Assembly (NCBI GenBank): GCA_903845195.1
Contig: CAIMWO010000090.1
Span: 62,001-126,000, forward strand
From: an uncultured Phycisphaerales bacterium
Lineage (GTDB): Bacteria; Planctomycetota; Phycisphaerae; WQYP01
Reading direction: 5' to 3'
Length of the DNA stretch: 64,000 bases
The notes below the pieces were generated by a model. That model made no database searches and was not told the DNA's origin. It saw nothing but the letters and a program-made list of their open reading frames with translations. The position numbers and the translations under genes are program-made. Numbering within the stretch: the first letter of the stretch is position 1; every line of letters begins with the position of its first letter. Of the stretch, positions 9,125 to 17,985 are shown in pieces.

Positions 9125-9916
9125 GTGGAGTCCGTACGCGAACTGCCCGAAGGGATGGCTCCACCGGTTGCGGCGGGCGCGGGGGAAGGTGTGGGCGCGA
9201 AGGGGCAGGATTCCAACATTTCGTGGCCGGCGCTGTGGATTGGCATGATCAGTCTGAGTGCGGTGGTTGCGACGATTTGTTTGCTGGCCCCCCCACCGAA
9301 GGTTTCGACGATACAACCCACGGGGATGTATGTTTTCGGGCTTACGGGGATGATCTGCGTTGTGGCGGCGCTCATGGATGCGGCGACGCAACGGGTTCCC
9401 AATGCGCTGACGTATCCAGCGATACTTTGCGGGCTGTTGCTCAATTGCGTGCCGGTGGCGGCCAAGGTGATGGGGTTTGGTGAGGTTGAACGGTGGCTGG
9501 GGGCGGGGGGGCCGAACCAGTCGCTGATGGGCTTGGTGATGTGCGGGGGGATTGGATTTCTATCACTGCTGGTGGCGGGAATGGGCGGGGGCGATATGAA
9601 GCTGCTGGCGGCGGTGGGTGCGCTGCTGGGATTTGGGCAGGCGGGACTGGCATTAATCGCCGCATTGGTCGTGGCCGTGGTATATTCTCTGGTGAACCTG
9701 GCGCTGCGCGGGCGGCTGAATCCGGCGGTGCGTGCCGGGGCGGTACGGTTGGTGGAGATATTTTTTCTGAAGCAGTGGATCGCCGATCAACCGACACCGG
9801 TGCATGGGCGTGGATTGAGGGAACGAATTCCGCTGGCGGTGCCGCTGGCGATCGGTTTGGTGGCATCCCGTTTTGTGCCGCTGGATTGGCTGACGTTTGG
9901 ATTGATGAGCGCATGA
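9125..9916 (+). CDS. tadV: Prepilin peptidase, TadV/CpaA type
   Basis: Inner-membrane aspartic peptidase that removes the leader of Flp prepilins and TadE-like pseudopilins. The two catalytic aspartates are visible in MDAATQRVPN and GMGGGDMKLL, the A24 peptidase pattern, with about six hydrophobic segments around them. GTG 9125 is chosen because GAGGAG at 9111-9116 is 8 bases upstream; this gives 263 residues, with a hydrophilic N-terminus of about 40 residues before the first helix. The C-terminal part after NLALRGR is longer than in minimal CpaA proteins and ends in another hydrophobic stretch. It overlaps the next gene by ATGA. Confidence 0.87.
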   Translation: MESVRELPEGMAPPVAAGAGEGVGAKGQDSNISWPALWIGMISLSAVVATICLLAPPPKVSTIQPTGMYVFGLTGMICVVAALMDAATQRVPNALTYPAILCGLLLNCVPVAAKVMGFGEVERWLGAGGPNQSLMGLVMCGGIGFLSLLVAGMGGGDMKLLAAVGALLGFGQAGLALIAALVVAVVYSLVNLALRGRLNPAVRAGAVRLVEIFFLKQWIADQPTPVHGRGLRERIPLAVPLAIGLVASRFVPLDWLTFGLMSA

Positions 9917-10524
9917 GGAAGAAGCTGTCGCAGATTTTCAAACGGATGCGTGCGGATGAAGGCGCGATGGCGGTGGCGTTTGTGCTGGTGTTTCCAATCA
10001 TCCTGGGACTGATTGCCATCCTGGTGCAACTGGCGTTGCTGGTGAATGGGCGATTGATGGTCGAGCAGGCGGCGCAGGCGGCAGCACGTTCGGCCGTGAC
10101 CAGTTTGCCGGAGGATTATCCGGATCAGGTGAGCCGTGCGGCGTACATGGCGCTGACGCCGCTATCGCCGAAGGCGGACAGCGCGGATCAGGACGGCCAG
10201 GACATGATGGACGCATTGGGAACGCTGGGCGTGCAGCCGCTGCCGACATTTGCGTTTCGTTATACGTATGCCAAGGCCGCGACGAAAGTGACGTGGACAT
10301 CGCCGCTGGGTGCTTATCCGTCGAACCAAGGCCAGCCGATGGAATTGACGGTCGCGTATAAATTTCCGCTGATCGTGCCGATTGCACGGTTGATCGTGGC
10401 GGACCCGAATATCAGCGAGGTAGCGGGCATCACGGGGCATTTTGTGACGCTGAAGAGCACGGTGAAGGTGATGACCGCACATAGCCGCAAGGCCTCGGCC
10501 GATGGAAGCGGCTGGCCGGGATAG
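9913..10524 (+). CDS. TadE-like pseudopilin lacking the usual Glu
   Basis: A 203-residue membrane-anchored pseudopilin-like protein. A basic N-terminus ends at DEGAMAVAF, followed by the helix VLVFPIILGLIAILVQLALLV and then the AAARSAVTSLP segment typical of TadE/TadG proteins. Compared with the two Flp proteins, the +5 residue after the Gly is Ala instead of Glu. TadE proteins usually keep a Glu here (QALVEFAL-like), so processing or packing may differ. The start overlaps the peptidase stop codon (ATGA), which implies coupled translation. Confidence 0.75.
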   Translation: MRKKLSQIFKRMRADEGAMAVAFVLVFPIILGLIAILVQLALLVNGRLMVEQAAQAAARSAVTSLPEDYPDQVSRAAYMALTPLSPKADSADQDGQDMMDALGTLGVQPLPTFAFRYTYAKAATKVTWTSPLGAYPSNQGQPMELTVAYKFPLIVPIARLIVADPNISEVAGITGHFVTLKSTVKVMTAHSRKASADGSGWPG

Positions 10525-10558
10525 AGCTTTGGCGAACAAGAGAATGCAGGATGAAGCC

Positions 10559-12610
10559 ATGAAGAGCCAACAAAGACGTGCGTCTGATTCGCGGTGCGGC
10601 GGGGGAGAAGTGTGGGCGTTTTTTGCCGGAAGATTGCGTTGTGGGGCGCGGGCGGTTCACCGTGACGAGCGCGGCGCGATTGGATTCCTGGTGTTGTTCA
10701 TCATGTTTGCGTTGCTGGGATTGATGGCGATGGTGTGGAACACAGGCGACCTGGCCACGAAGCGCCAGCAGATTCAGAATGCTGCGGATGCCGATGCGCA
10801 TGCCGCGGAAATTTGGACGGCGCGTACGGCGAATCTCTTGAGCGCCACGAACATGCTGATCTGCGAGAACGGATCGGCCGAGGCGATTTACCGTTCGGTC
10901 AAGCCCACGGCCGACAGCATCGGGAACGAACTGATCAACGAACGGAATCGCGCCAACCGCGCCCTGACGAGGATTGCGAACCAGCGTGCGAGCGCCAATC
11001 TCTTTGGCTATCCGAGCGCGGCATACAAGGGCCTCGTGCTCGATCTCAAGGAACGCTGTCTGCAGGAAGTTCTCCGCAGTCTTCCTTTGCAGCAGTCGAT
11101 TCTTAACGAGTTTATCGCCCGCACCTCGCCGGCGTTGATGACTACGCAGGCGGATGATTTTGCCCAGCGCCGGGACCAGATGTTCCAGTACCAGGTGGAG
11201 ATCCATCGCATTACGCCGGAGGTGGTGAACGAACAGCGGGCGGCGATGGCTGATTTTTACAAGGTGCAGTTGACGCACGCACTGCCGAAAACGCCGGGAA
11301 GTGATTCGGGCGATCCGACTGTGAACGCACCGGTCAAGCGGATCGGCGGGACGGATGCGGTCGATATTGAGCAGCCACTGGGCCAGGATGAAGAACTCAA
11401 TCATCCCGGCGTGACGGTCGAAAAGGTGAATGTCGCGGGGTATGACGTGTTTGGGGGAACTTGGGGCGGGATACTTTGCCCGCCGCTGCGGCGTTATTTT
11501 TACGATCGCAACTGGCGCGACATTGGCCAGGGACGATCGGATTCGCTGTATGAAATACTGAAGCGGATCGATGATGAACGGGATCGCCTGGCGCTGGTGA
11601 TGGATGCGATCTGTGCGGATCCCGGAGGCGTTCCAGCCGCTTTGGCGGGGGCCTATCCGCAGGCGCGGCAGGAAATCGGCGTGATGGGCTTTGATGACCG
11701 CAATTACCCGGGATTTGGTCCGTTGCTTCCCGGTCAGAGTCGCGGAGGGTACACGACCGGTCACATGGCCACCGGAACCTACGTCAACATCGTTTACAGC
11801 TTCCGCGATCAGATTCTGGGCGATCTGGGCCGGCGGCCGATCTTCATGATGGCCACGTACGATCGCTACAATGTGCCGGACTGGGCCAAGTCCGGTGTGT
11901 ATAACAGCGCCAAGAATTACGTTTATAACGATATTTACTCGCGCGAATGGTTCAGGCTGGCGGAGATCAAGTGGCAGGAATTGTGGCGGGCGCGAAATCC
12001 CGTGGGGAATCCGAGTATGGATACCCGCCGGTGGACGGCGCAGGATTTCGCCGATTGGGCGACGGCGCTGGCGTGGGCGCAGCCGATTGCCCAGCAGGGC
12101 TGCACGATGATCGCGGAGCAGGCGGCGCAAGAGTGGATCGACAGAAAATGGCCGTACGAGATGAAGCCGCCGATCACGGAAGTGCCGCCGACGCAGGGAT
12201 TTTCGCAGGAAGAGCGTCATACGTATTTCACGCTTATCACCGGGGCCAAGACCAACGAAACGTATAAGCCGCGGCTGGCGACGCTTTCGGGCATCAAGGG
12301 TGCGCCGATGGTGGCCCTGACGCAGGCGGAGGTTTTCAACTGGATGGAATTCAACGGCGGCTACGGTGCCTCGGATCGTTACGATGTGTGGGCACCGCCG
12401 GAACCATGGCGGCTGTCGACGATCGGAGGTTGGAACTGGAATTCGCGTCTGACCACGTTCGTCAGTCCTGCGGAAAACGATGCCGGCAAGCTGACGGCCG
12501 AAGCGTTGTCCGAGGCGATACAGAATAATCCGCAGTTGCAGCAGATGTTGGAATCCGTTGGCATTACGGGAAATGATGCAGATGCATTATCAAAAGTTAT
12601 CCAGCACTAG
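10559..12610 (+). CDS. TadG-like Flp pilus-associated protein
   Basis: A 683-residue protein with a TadG-type N-terminus: a hydrophilic leader, then RGAIGFLVLFIMFALLGLMAMVW as a signal anchor, then GDLATKRQQIQNAADADAHAAE, the pattern of putative Flp pilus-assembly TadE/G-like proteins. The large extracytoplasmic remainder has no domain I recognise and no obvious MIDAS motif of a von Willebrand A domain. It begins 34 bases after the preceding pseudopilin gene, with AGG 8 bases upstream of ATG 10559; an in-frame ATG at 10502 would overlap that gene. It probably sits at the pilus base or envelope. Confidence 0.72.
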   Translation: MKSQQRRASDSRCGGGEVWAFFAGRLRCGARAVHRDERGAIGFLVLFIMFALLGLMAMVWNTGDLATKRQQIQNAADADAHAAEIWTARTANLLSATNMLICENGSAEAIYRSVKPTADSIGNELINERNRANRALTRIANQRASANLFGYPSAAYKGLVLDLKERCLQEVLRSLPLQQSILNEFIARTSPALMTTQADDFAQRRDQMFQYQVEIHRITPEVVNEQRAAMADFYKVQLTHALPKTPGSDSGDPTVNAPVKRIGGTDAVDIEQPLGQDEELNHPGVTVEKVNVAGYDVFGGTWGGILCPPLRRYFYDRNWRDIGQGRSDSLYEILKRIDDERDRLALVMDAICADPGGVPAALAGAYPQARQEIGVMGFDDRNYPGFGPLLPGQSRGGYTTGHMATGTYVNIVYSFRDQILGDLGRRPIFMMATYDRYNVPDWAKSGVYNSAKNYVYNDIYSREWFRLAEIKWQELWRARNPVGNPSMDTRRWTAQDFADWATALAWAQPIAQQGCTMIAEQAAQEWIDRKWPYEMKPPITEVPPTQGFSQEERHTYFTLITGAKTNETYKPRLATLSGIKGAPMVALTQAEVFNWMEFNGGYGASDRYDVWAPPEPWRLSTIGGWNWNSRLTTFVSPAENDAGKLTAEALSEAIQNNPQLQQMLESVGITGNDADALSKVIQH

Positions 12611-13121
12611 AGCCTGTGCGGCTTGGTCACGGGCGGATGTTCGCTGCCGCGGCGTCGCGGAGATCGAGGCGATCTTCTGCGCGGTGGTTTTGGCTTTGCT
12701 GATGCTCATGGGAATCGGCGCGCTGAAGATCGCGGGGACGCGGATGACCACTCAGAACGCCGCCATTTACGAGTCGTTCAAGGACAGCACGAATCGGCCG
12801 TCGCCCACGCTGGAGGGAGATTCGCTGCTCACGCCGATCGATGGAACGACCACGGTGCGGCCGGGCCTGCCGAACCGTACGCACGTTTCCCGGCAGGAGA
12901 CGCATTTGAACGTCAACGTGGATGCGGGGCAGACCATTCCCGCAGTCATCCAAGCGCTGGCCGGAACCATCGGACCGCAGTTGTCATATGGGGCTTATCC
13001 GAACCTGGATGATCGCGAAGATGGCGAAAAGAACGTGAAAGATTGGTTCAACGCCTACGTCGAGGAATCGCATTCCGAAGTGATCGATCCGCTGGGCCTG
13101 GCGCCGGCGTGGTCCCCCTGA
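12573..13121 (+). CDS. TadE-like pseudopilin with class III signal
   Basis: A protein of about 182 residues. The leader ends in RCRG, then VAEIEAIFCAVVLALLMLMGIGALKIAG. If TadV cuts after the Gly, Glu is at +5, as in true Flp and TadE substrates. The helix is followed by TTQNAAIYESF, similar in style to the other TadE-like proteins here. Start codons 12573, 12576 and 12582 are all in frame; no strong ribosome site separates them, and all overlap the 3' end of the TadG-like gene, so translation is probably coupled. The C-terminal 100 residues are not recognised. Confidence 0.68.
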   Translation: MMQMHYQKLSSTRACAAWSRADVRCRGVAEIEAIFCAVVLALLMLMGIGALKIAGTRMTTQNAAIYESFKDSTNRPSPTLEGDSLLTPIDGTTTVRPGLPNRTHVSRQETHLNVNVDAGQTIPAVIQALAGTIGPQLSYGAYPNLDDREDGEKNVKDWFNAYVEESHSEVIDPLGLAPAWSP

Positions 13122-13131
13122 TCAAGAGACA

Positions 13132-13160
13132 CTGACAATCCTCCCCTGACTTCTTATAAT
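13132..13160 (+). promoter_or_regulatory. Sigma-70-type promoter of glyA
   Basis: CTGACA at 13132-13137 and a perfect TATAAT at 13155-13160 are 17 bases apart, 60 bases before the glyA start codon. This is the best sigma-70 consensus match I found in the window. It begins just after the stop codon of the last tad-like gene. Confidence 0.7.
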
Positions 13161-13220
13161 GTCCGTTCACGCCCTGAAGCTTTGCGCGTGGGCGGACATG
13201 TTCTTTTCCAGGATGGTTTC

Positions 13221-14507
13221 ATGAATCCTATTGCCCAGTCGGACCCGGCACTTTGGCAGGCCATTGTGGATGAGCAGCGTCGGCAGGAAACGACGCTGGA
13301 GCTCATCGCCAGCGAAAACCATGTGACGCCTGCGGTGCTTGCCGCCGCGGCCACGCCGTTGACCAACAAATATGCTGAGGGGTATCCCGGCAAGCGTTAC
13401 TACGGCGGTTGCCAGTTTGTGGATGTCGTGGAGAATCTGGCCCGCGATCGCGCCAAGCAGTTGTTCGGCGTCGATCACGTCAACGTGCAGCCGCACTCGG
13501 GGAGCCAGGCCAATCAGGCGGTTTTTCTGGCGGCGCTGATGCCGGGCGACACGATCATGGGTCTGCACCTGGATCACGGCGGGCACCTGACCCACGGCAA
13601 GAGCGTCAACATGTCGGGCAAGTGGTTCAAGGCAGTGCATTACACGTTGAATCCGCAGACCGAGCGCATTGACATGGCCGACGTGCGCAAGGCGGCAGTC
13701 GAACACAAGCCGAAGTTGATCATCACGGGAGCCTCGGCATATCCGCGGGCATGGGAGTGGGAGAAGTTTGCGGAGATCGCCAAGGAAGTCGGGGCGTTGC
13801 TAATGGCGGATATCGCGCATGTCGCGGGCCTGGTGGCCACCGGACTCCACGATTCGCCCGTGCCGTATGCGGACTTTGTGACGACCACGACGCACAAGAC
13901 GCTGCGCGGCCCCCGCGGGGGCATGACCATGTGCAAGGCGGACTGGGCCAAGAAGATCGATTCGGCCATTTTCCCCGGCCTGCAGGGCGGGCCGCTGATG
14001 CACATCATTGCCGCCAAGGCCGCTGCGTTCGGCGAATGCCTCAAGCCGGAATTCAAGGTGTATTCCGCCCAGATCATCAAGAACGCCAAGACGCTTTCGG
14101 AGGAATTCCTGAAGCGCGGCTACCGACTGGTGACCGGAGGCACCGACAATCACCTCATGCTCATCGACCTGCGCGGCAAGGACGCCAACCTCACCGGCGC
14201 GGCGGTCGAAGGTTGGCTCCAGACGGCCGGCATCATCGTCAACAAGAATATGGTTCCTTACGATACGCGTAAGGCGATGGAAACGTCGGGCATCCGCGTG
14301 GGTACGCCGGCGCTGACCACGCGCGGTCTCAAGGAATCGGATATGAAACTCGTCGCCGCGTGGTTCGACCGAGCGGCTTCCAGCGCCGGCGACGCGGCGG
14401 TACTCGATCGCATCCGCCAGGAAGTGGAAGAGTTCACGCGCCAGTTCCCCCTTCCCCACATCAAGGTGGAGACCGAACAGCCCGAGGAAGCCCTGGCCGC
14501 CCATTGA
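13221..14507 (+). CDS. glyA: Serine hydroxymethyltransferase
   Basis: PLP enzyme converting serine and tetrahydrofolate to glycine and 5,10-methylene-THF, the main source of one-carbon units. Family signatures are [48 protein letters not shown] and the PLP-lysine motif [14 protein letters not shown]. Length of 428 residues is normal. ATG 13221 has AGGA 8 bases upstream; an earlier in-frame start at 13182 would add 13 non-homologous residues. It stands alone with a good promoter at 13132-13160 and a strong terminator after the stop. Confidence 0.97.
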   Translation: MNPIAQSDPALWQAIVDEQRRQETTLELIASENHVTPAVLAAAATPLTNKYAEGYPGKRYYGGCQFVDVVENLARDRAKQLFGVDHVNVQPHSGSQANQAVFLAALMPGDTIMGLHLDHGGHLTHGKSVNMSGKWFKAVHYTLNPQTERIDMADVRKAAVEHKPKLIITGASAYPRAWEWEKFAEIAKEVGALLMADIAHVAGLVATGLHDSPVPYADFVTTTTHKTLRGPRGGMTMCKADWAKKIDSAIFPGLQGGPLMHIIAAKAAAFGECLKPEFKVYSAQIIKNAKTLSEEFLKRGYRLVTGGTDNHLMLIDLRGKDANLTGAAVEGWLQTAGIIVNKNMVPYDTRKAMETSGIRVGTPALTTRGLKESDMKLVAAWFDRAASSAGDAAVLDRIRQEVEEFTRQFPLPHIKVETEQPEEALAAH

Positions 14508-14545
14508 TCCCCTGCCTGAAAGGGCTACGCAGATACAAACGTCAC

Positions 14546-14585
14546 AATGCCTCTGCAGCGGAATTCGCGGCAGAGGCATTTTTAT
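14546..14585 (+). terminator. Rho-independent terminator of glyA
   Basis: AATGCCTCTGC (14546-14556) pairs perfectly with GCAGAGGCATT (14570-14580), 11 base pairs around a 13-base loop, followed by a T-run. It lies 38 bases after the glyA stop codon, between convergent glyA and the E2 gene. Confidence 0.85.
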
Positions 14586-14611
14586 TGGCTTTTGGGCCTT
14601 TTCTGATCGTC

Positions 14612-14625
14612 ACTGACAACTGACC
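14612..14625. repeat. ACTGAC-type heptamer pair
   Basis: ACTGACA and ACTGACC stand in tandem in the short space between the glyA terminator and the E2 stop codon. Related CACTGAC/GTCAGTG strings recur near 59021-59091. Listed because it belongs to the window-wide family of 7-base repeats. Confidence 0.4.
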
Positions 14626-14632
14626 ACAATAC

Positions 14633-15964
14633 TCAAATCAGCATGGTCAGGGGATTCTCCAGGAGCTTCTTCAATTCCTGAAGGAATCGGGCGCCGGTGG
14701 CGCCGTCCACGACACGGTGATCGGCCGAGAGCGTCAGGTTCATGACCTGCCCGGCAACCACCTGCTTGTCTTTGACGATCGGTTGCCAACTCGTTCCGCC
14801 CACCGCCAGGATCGCGGTTTCCGGCGGGTTCACGATTGCCAGAAAATCTTTGATGCCATACATGCCGAGGTTGCTGATCGTAAATGTTGAGCCGGTCATC
14901 TGATCGGCCTTGAGCTTGCGATTGCGGCCGAGTTCGGCGAGTTGCTTGATTTCGGCAGAGATCTGCCGCACACCCTTCGTGTGCGCCTGGCGGATCACCG
15001 GCACGACCAAGCCGTCTTCTAATGCCACGGCGATGCCGAGTTCGACGGTTCCATGCTGAATGATCGCGGTCTCGGCGAAACTGGAATTGATCGCGGGAAT
15101 GTTCGTCAGCGCGATGGCACAGGCGCGGGCAATGAAGTCCGTCACGGAAAGCTTGTCCGGTGCGATCTGCTCGTTTGCCGACTGACGCAGCGCCAGGAGC
15201 GCGTCCATCACCACGTCGATCGACACGTAAAAATGCGGGATGTTCTGTTTCGACTGGAGCAATCTTCGGGCGATCGTCTGCCGCATGTTCGACAGCGGGA
15301 TGGTCTTCTTTTCGAGTTTCGACGCCAGATGCACGGGCGAGGCCTGGGCCGCGACGGACGGACCGAACGCCATCACCCGGCCCGGATGCACCGGTTCAGG
15401 CTTGGGAATGCGGCTGATGGCCTCGAGCACATCGCGTTTGATGATGCGGCCATCGGGCCCTGTGCCGCGGATTGTGGTCAGGTCGATTCCCTTTTCGTCG
15501 GCGATTTTTTGCGCCAGGGGGCTGACACGCACCTTGCCGTCGGAGGCAAGTACGGTCGGTTCGCTTCCTTCGTGATGATCTTCCACGGGTTCGACCGGCG
15601 CCGCCGCCGCTTTGGGGGCTGGGGCGGGTTCAGCGGGTGCTTCCGCTTTCGGCTCAGGCTTTGGCGCGGCCTGGGGCGCTGCGCCGGATACTTTTACGCT
15701 TGCGGCGACTTGTTTCACATCCTCCCCCGGCTTGGCCAGGACCACGATGAGGGCCCCTACCGGCGTCTTGCCGCCTTCCGGAATGACGATCTTGGCGATG
15801 GTGCCCGCCTCGAACGCCTCCAATTCCTGGGTGGCCTTATCGGTTTCGACTTCGGCGATCATGTCTCCGGGTTTGACCTGCTCGCCTTCCTTCTTCAGCC
15901 ACTTCGCGAGGGTGGCCTCGGTCATCGTATCGGTCAGCTTCGGCATCGTAATTTCAATGGGCAT
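14633..15964 (-). CDS. 2-oxoacid dehydrogenase E2, probable pyruvate dihydrolipoamide acetyltransferase
   Basis: E2 core of a 2-oxoacid dehydrogenase complex, transferring acyl groups from lipoamide to CoA. The lipoyl domain (residues 1-80) carries the lipoylation lysine in ETDKATQELE. An Ala/Pro/Glu linker follows, then the peripheral-subunit-binding domain (VRVSPLAQKIADEKGIDLT, about 145-180), and the catalytic acyltransferase domain with DHRVVDGATGA near the C-terminus. Length of 443 fits a single-lipoyl E2. Pyruvate is the likeliest substrate by similarity to PDH E2s, but branched-chain or 2-oxoglutarate cannot be excluded. The E1 and E3 genes are not adjacent. LipB at 62803 could supply its octanoyl group. 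Confidence 0.9.
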   Translation of the reverse strand: MPIEITMPKLTDTMTEATLAKWLKKEGEQVKPGDMIAEVETDKATQELEAFEAGTIAKIVIPEGGKTPVGALIVVLAKPGEDVKQVAASVKVSGAAPQAAPKPEPKAEAPAEPAPAPKAAAAPVEPVEDHHEGSEPTVLASDGKVRVSPLAQKIADEKGIDLTTIRGTGPDGRIIKRDVLEAISRIPKPEPVHPGRVMAFGPSVAAQASPVHLASKLEKKTIPLSNMRQTIARRLLQSKQNIPHFYVSIDVVMDALLALRQSANEQIAPDKLSVTDFIARACAIALTNIPAINSSFAETAIIQHGTVELGIAVALEDGLVVPVIRQAHTKGVRQISAEIKQLAELGRNRKLKADQMTGSTFTISNLGMYGIKDFLAIVNPPETAILAVGGTSWQPIVKDKQVVAGQVMNLTLSADHRVVDGATGARFLQELKKLLENPLTMLI

Positions 15965-16104
15965 GGATTCTTCCTTGCTTCACCGCTCAGTTTCGTAATT
16001 CAATTCACCACTTCAAACAGGTGCCATAGTTTACGCACAACCCCTCAGCCGCGAAAGCGCTGTAAGTGAGGTGCGTAATTCTTGCCATAACCAGGGTTTG
16101 GGAC

Positions 16105-16563
16105 TCAGAAATCCCCCGCCACGGATCGCAGGTCCGATCCCAGGCCGGATATGCTTATCGCCATTTCCCCCTGGGGCATGATCCCCTTGCGATCGTCCAG
16201 AATATCCTGGACCAGTTTGACAATTTTTCGGGGCGAAAAAGGCTTGTTGAGCACGTAGTCCACGCCCGCTTCAATCAACTGCTCGAACGTCGTTCGGAAA
16301 TCGTACGAGGTCAGCAGCAGCACCGGGACCCGGCGTTCGCCGCCCTTCAACTCCAGTTTCCGGCACATGGCCAGTCCGTCCAAGCCGGGCATCACGTAAT
16401 CGGTAATCAGAAATTCAATTGCGGGATTGGCCCGATACATCTCAAACCCCTCCCGGCCGTCTGCCGCGGTTATGACTCGGAACCCATGCCCTTGAAGCGC
16501 GAAGGACAGAACCCGCCGAATGTGTGGTTCATCGTCGACCACCAAGATCATCTCGCTGCCCAT
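16105..16563 (-). CDS. Single-domain response regulator receiver
   Basis: A CheY-like receiver of 152 residues without an output domain. Key residues are the acidic pair DDE in ILVVDDEPHIR, the phospho-acceptor Asp in LITDYVMPGLDG, the switch Thr/Ser in LLLTSYD, and the Lys in VLNKPFSPRK. The C-terminal 20 residues after the fold (GEMAISISGLGS) are not a known effector. No histidine kinase gene is adjacent, so it is an orphan here. It probably relays phosphate or controls a partner protein by contact. Confidence 0.9.
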   Translation of the reverse strand: MGSEMILVVDDEPHIRRVLSFALQGHGFRVITAADGREGFEMYRANPAIEFLITDYVMPGLDGLAMCRKLELKGGERRVPVLLLTSYDFRTTFEQLIEAGVDYVLNKPFSPRKIVKLVQDILDDRKGIMPQGEMAISISGLGSDLRSVAGDF

Positions 16564-16747
16564 CTAGTCGCGCCTTGAATGAAATGCATTTCCAAGCGTC
16601 GTACAACAACACGCCTAGGAAGATGGTCGGACCATTTTCCTATTCGCTTTATTACCTATCCAGGCTGTAATCTGAGCGATAAAATCGCTGTGCGAGGATT
16701 TTCCCCACCAGTACATGGACGTACGAGCATCTACAGAGTCCGATTAC
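16564..16747. promoter_or_regulatory. Gap with AGCGAT palindrome
   Basis: This 184-base gap holds no convincing gene. It is less GC-rich than its neighbours and contains a perfect 6-base-arm palindrome AGCGAT-aaa-ATCGCT at 16675-16689, about 110 bases upstream of the receiver gene. The palindrome could be an operator, but six-base arms occur by chance often enough that this is only a candidate. Confidence 0.25.
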
Positions 16748-17773
16748 CTATTCGGCAGCGTCCGGAATCTCCGGCTCCACGGCGGCAAACGGCGCCGCGC
16801 GGCCGGGCTTTACCCAGAGACGCTGGGCATAATCCATCAGAAACTCGACCTTGGGCGGGTGGGCCAGCTTTGCGGTTGCCTCGGCAAAGACCCGTTTGGC
16901 GAGTTTCAGATGCGTGCGACGGCTCACGTGGCTGATCAGGATCAGCTCGTTCCGCAGTTCCGGCAATGCCGCCATCAGATCGGTGACGTGCAGATGCTGG
17001 CCTACCGCGGCACGCTTGCGATGGTCGCGTTCCCAGAAGGTGCATTCGGTGATGAGCACCTTGGCGTCGCGGACGCCGTCCTGCGTCAAAGTCTCGGCCA
17101 TGCAGGTGTCACCGGTATAGGCGACCATCGGCACGTCCAGCGTGTAGGTGATTTTTTCGCCACGGTCCTTCATTTCCCGCAGAATGTGGCCAGGCAGGTT
17201 CTGTTCCAGCAGATCGGCACGCAGCTTTTCCCGACGATCGATGACCAGGAATCCGATCGACGGCACGGTATGCCGGGTGGCAAAGGCGCGGGCAATGAGG
17301 CCTTTGCGAAGCTCGAATTCATCGCCGACATTCATCGCGACGATCCGGTGCTCGGTTACTTTGCCTTCGAGGCCGGCCCAGGAGTGGATGATGTCGCTGA
17401 GGGGTTTGGCGATCTTGGCGGGACAGAGAATCGTTCCGGGCTTCATTCCCTGGAAGAAGCGCTGCGACAGGTAATAGGGGATTCCGGCGCTGTGATCGAT
17501 GTGGCCGTGGGTCAGAAGGCAGAAGTCTGCGGTCAATGCGGGGCGCGGGCACTTTCCGATGTCGAAGTTGATGTTCAACTCCGGCACCTGAACGACCGAC
17601 TCTTCTCCGGCAACGCTGTAGCCCACCACGTGAAAGTAGGGCGTCTTCACCACGGCCATCGCGGGCACCAAGGGATACTCCCGCGGCTTGTGGATGTGCT
17701 CGCCACCGGGTGTTGCACTTTGCTCTTTTGGGATATCCCCGCCCGCTGCAGGCTTTATTTGCTCGTCCGCCAT
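16748..17773 (-). CDS. Metallo-beta-lactamase-fold hydrolase, RNase Z-like
   Basis: A zinc hydrolase of the RNase Z/MBL family, 341 residues. The metal signature LTHGHIDHSAG is near residue 85, with later metal ligands plausible in AYTGDT and LILISHVSRRTH. The arrangement is like the tRNase Z class, but I do not see enough to assign tRNA 3' processing. The start at 17773 (MADEQ) is supported by GAGGAG 7 bases upstream; the in-frame start at 17788 is not. The N-terminal 45 residues look disordered. Confidence 0.8.
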   Translation of the reverse strand: MADEQIKPAAGGDIPKEQSATPGGEHIHKPREYPLVPAMAVVKTPYFHVVGYSVAGEESVVQVPELNINFDIGKCPRPALTADFCLLTHGHIDHSAGIPYYLSQRFFQGMKPGTILCPAKIAKPLSDIIHSWAGLEGKVTEHRIVAMNVGDEFELRKGLIARAFATRHTVPSIGFLVIDRREKLRADLLEQNLPGHILREMKDRGEKITYTLDVPMVAYTGDTCMAETLTQDGVRDAKVLITECTFWERDHRKRAAVGQHLHVTDLMAALPELRNELILISHVSRRTHLKLAKRVFAEATAKLAHPPKVEFLMDYAQRLWVKPGRAAPFAAVEPEIPDAAE

Positions 17774-17985
17774 GTCACGACTCCTCATTCAGTCGCGCAC
17801 AGCCGCCATGCAAATATCGCAGCCGATGCCTGACCGGCATCGCTCGATTCACAACGCTTTCTGCGTTTTCAATCCGACCTTACCGGTGTCCCGGCAAAAT
17901 CAGTTCATGGCCGCCTGCGCGACGCCTCCACATTAGCCCAATCGTGTCGCCGTAGCAATCGGGGCGAATCGGTGCCAAGAATATG

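Noticed and set aside
16715-17833. Long + strand frame opposite the MBL hydrolase
   Set aside because: It is the shadow of the minus-strand metallo-beta-lactamase gene, which has clear motifs and a good ribosome site.
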